A DNA stretch of 64,000 nt from Herbidospora cretacea (GTDB lineage Bacteria; Actinomycetota; Actinomycetes; Streptosporangiales; Streptosporangiaceae), in assembly GCF_001570605.1 (NCBI RefSeq), contig NZ_BBXG01000021.1, positions 62,001 through 126,000 on the forward strand, read 5' to 3'. The notes below the pieces were generated by a model. The model saw only the letters and a program-made list of their open reading frames with translations. It made no database searches and had not been told where the DNA came from. The position numbers and the translations under genes were made by a program. Shown in pieces: positions 62,972 to 64,000 of the stretch; position 1 is the stretch's first letter, and the number at the start of each line of letters is the position of its first letter.

Positions 62972-62999
62972 TTGACACCCGGTTCGGCCGATCTAATGC
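62972..62999 (+). promoter_or_regulatory. Orphan plus-strand promoter-like element
   Basis: TTGACA, 16 bp, TAATGC. It faces the 3' ends of accE and the carboxylase beta gene, which lie on the opposite strand, so any transcript would be antisense to them. Sequence match only. Confidence 0.35.
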
Positions 63000-63003
63000 C
63001 TGT

Positions 63004-63207
63004 CTATTCGGGTAGTCCGCTGGCCCACCAGGTCCCCTTACCGGGCCTTGGGGGGACGTTTCCCCGCATCCTTCGCGAAGGGTCCCGCCACCTGGGCGGA
63101 CTCGGCTCACGTTCCGGCTCCGTCAGTGAAATATGACGTAGCGCTACCAGTAGTGCGGCCACCTCTTCCGGCGTCGCGTCGCCGCGCACGATCCTGAGGT
63201 CCGTCAT
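63004..63207 (-). CDS. accE: Acyl-CoA carboxylase epsilon subunit
   Basis: 67 residues. [25 protein letters not shown] is the AccE N-terminal helix that docks on the beta subunit. The rest is Arg/Pro-rich and ends [28 protein letters not shown], as in actinobacterial epsilon subunits. It is not catalytic; it stabilises the carboxylase complex. Its ATG overlaps the stop of the beta gene (ATGA). Confidence 0.9.
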   Translation of the reverse strand: MTDLRIVRGDATPEEVAALLVALRHISLTEPEREPSPPRWRDPSRRMRGNVPPRPGKGTWWASGLPE

Positions 63208-64000
63208 AGCGGGATGTTCCCATGCTTCTTCGGCGGCAGGGAGGCCCTCTTGTTCCGCAGCGTCCGCAGCGACCGGACGATCTTCACCCGGGTGTCGGAC
63301 GGCCGGATCACCGCGTCGACGTATCCGCGCTCGGCGGCCAGATAGGGGTTGGCGAGGGTGTCCTCGTACTCGGTGATGTAGCGGGCGCGGGCCGCGTCGG
63401 GGTCCTTGGCAGCGGCCAGCTCGCGGCGGTAGAGGATGTTCACCGCGCCCTGGGCGCCCATGACCGCGATCTGCGCGGTGGGCCAGGCCAGGTTGATGTC
63501 GGCGCCGAGGTGCTTGGAGCCCATGACGTCGTAGGCGCCGCCGTAGGCCTTCCGGGTGATCACGGTGACCAGGGGCACGGTGGCCTCGGCGTAGGCGTAC
63601 AGGAGCTTGGCCCCGCGCCGGATGATGCCGTTCCACTCCTGGTCGGTGCCCGGCAGGAAGCCGGGCACGTCGACGAAGGTCAGCACGGGGATGTTGAACG
63701 CGTCGCAGGTCCGCACGAACCGGGCCGCCTTCTCCGAGGCCGCGATGTCGAGCGTGCCCGCCAGCGACATTGGCTGGTTGGCCACGATCCCGACCGGCCG
63801 CCCCTCGACCCGGCCGAACCCGACCAGGATGTTCGGCGCGAACCCGGCGTGGACCTCCAGGAACTCCCCGTCGTCGAGCACGTGGGAGAGCACCGTGGTC
63901 ATGTCGTAGGGCTGGTTGGCCGAGTCGGGGATCAGCGTGTCGAGCTCGCGGTCCTCGTCGGTGACCGTGAGGTCGGCCTCGGCGTCGAACACGGGCGGCT
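63204..64000 (-). CDS. Acyl-CoA carboxylase beta (carboxyltransferase) subunit, 3' part
   Basis: The gene runs off the window edge; only the C-terminal ~265 residues are visible. [134 protein letters not shown] is standard crotonase-fold carboxyltransferase with the GFLPG and AVMGAQGA oxyanion elements. It moves CO2 from biotin to acetyl- or propionyl-CoA. Coupling to accE marks it as an AccD/PccB-type subunit; the acyl chain preference cannot be read from this half. Confidence 0.93.
   Translation of the reverse strand, partial: PPVFDAEADLTVTDEDRELDTLIPDSANQPYDMTTVLSHVLDDGEFLEVHAGFAPNILVGFGRVEGRPVGIVANQPMSLAGTLDIAASEKAARFVRTCDAFNIPVLTFVDVPGFLPGTDQEWNGIIRRGAKLLYAYAEATVPLVTVITRKAYGGAYDVMGSKHLGADINLAWPTAQIAVMGAQGAVNILYRRELAAAKDPDAARARYITEYEDTLANPYLAAERGYVDAVIRPSDTRVKIVRSLRTLRNKRASLPPKKHGNIPL

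Overview
This 64 kb window is chromosomal DNA from a high-GC, multicellular-type actinobacterium. The GC content, strong third-position GC, many GTG starts, ATGA/GTGA translational coupling, SARP-like and WXG100/EccC genes and LysM-BTAD Tad pilus locus fit the Streptosporangiales (Nonomuraea/Streptosporangium type). That placement is an inference from gene content, not a database result. No rRNA, tRNA, CRISPR array or intact insertion sequence was seen.

Layout. 1-3.5 kb: end of a transmembrane Ser/Thr kinase fused to a solute-binding sensor domain, small membrane/secreted proteins and galE. 3.6-10.7 kb: housekeeping genes (CNNM/CorC transporter, trpS, YihY membrane protein, D,D-carboxypeptidase, GCS2 ligase, M20 amidohydrolase). 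10.7-17.7 kb: a nucleoside import and catabolism operon (BMP lipoprotein, double ATPase, two permeases, cdd, deoA) ending in a long bidirectional terminator. 17.7-29.6 kb: an accessory-looking region. It holds a drug-type MFS exporter coupled to a chorismate-lyase-like protein and, divergently, an ATP-grasp-like/FemAB-like/80-residue protein operon. Next come a 1070-residue protein built from three degenerate IS630-transposase modules, a divergent XRE-TPR regulator and an unrecognised 398-residue protein. 29.8-31.7 kb: a MarR/MFS divergent pair.

31.7-36.3 kb: purine salvage (add, PH-domain protein, phosphosugar mutase, purine nucleoside phosphorylase) and a gamma-glutamylcyclotransferase-like protein. 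Together with cdd/deoA and the BMP transporter these can carry imported nucleosides to bases and pentose phosphates. 36.4-43 kb: LpdA-like flavoprotein, VOC protein, two exported proteins sharing the same membrane-anchored cytoplasmic module, and a biotin carboxylase/BCCP subunit. 43.1-48.1 kb: WXG100 protein and a large three-domain EccC ATPase (type VII secretion).

48.1-59.9 kb: a 539 bp divergent spacer carrying a cluster of DnaA-box sequences, then a tightly coupled Tad/Flp pilus operon (CpaB, CpaE, CpaF, TadB, TadC, Flp, TadE x2, TadG, a membrane LysM/SARP-like protein, a lipoprotein and a secreted protein). 60-64 kb: DNA alkylation repair pair (ogt, ada-alkA fusion), NYN-domain protein, and accE plus the 3' part of an acyl-CoA carboxylase beta gene running off the window.

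The most unusual items are the triple IS630-derived protein with its neighbouring ATP-grasp/FemAB/chorismate-lyase-like genes, the DnaA-box cluster far from any dnaA gene, an apparent ATC start codon behind a hairpin in the nucleoside ABC operon, four 11-bp tandem repeats directly after the SARP-like Tad gene, and a membrane-anchored module shared by two neighbouring exported proteins.
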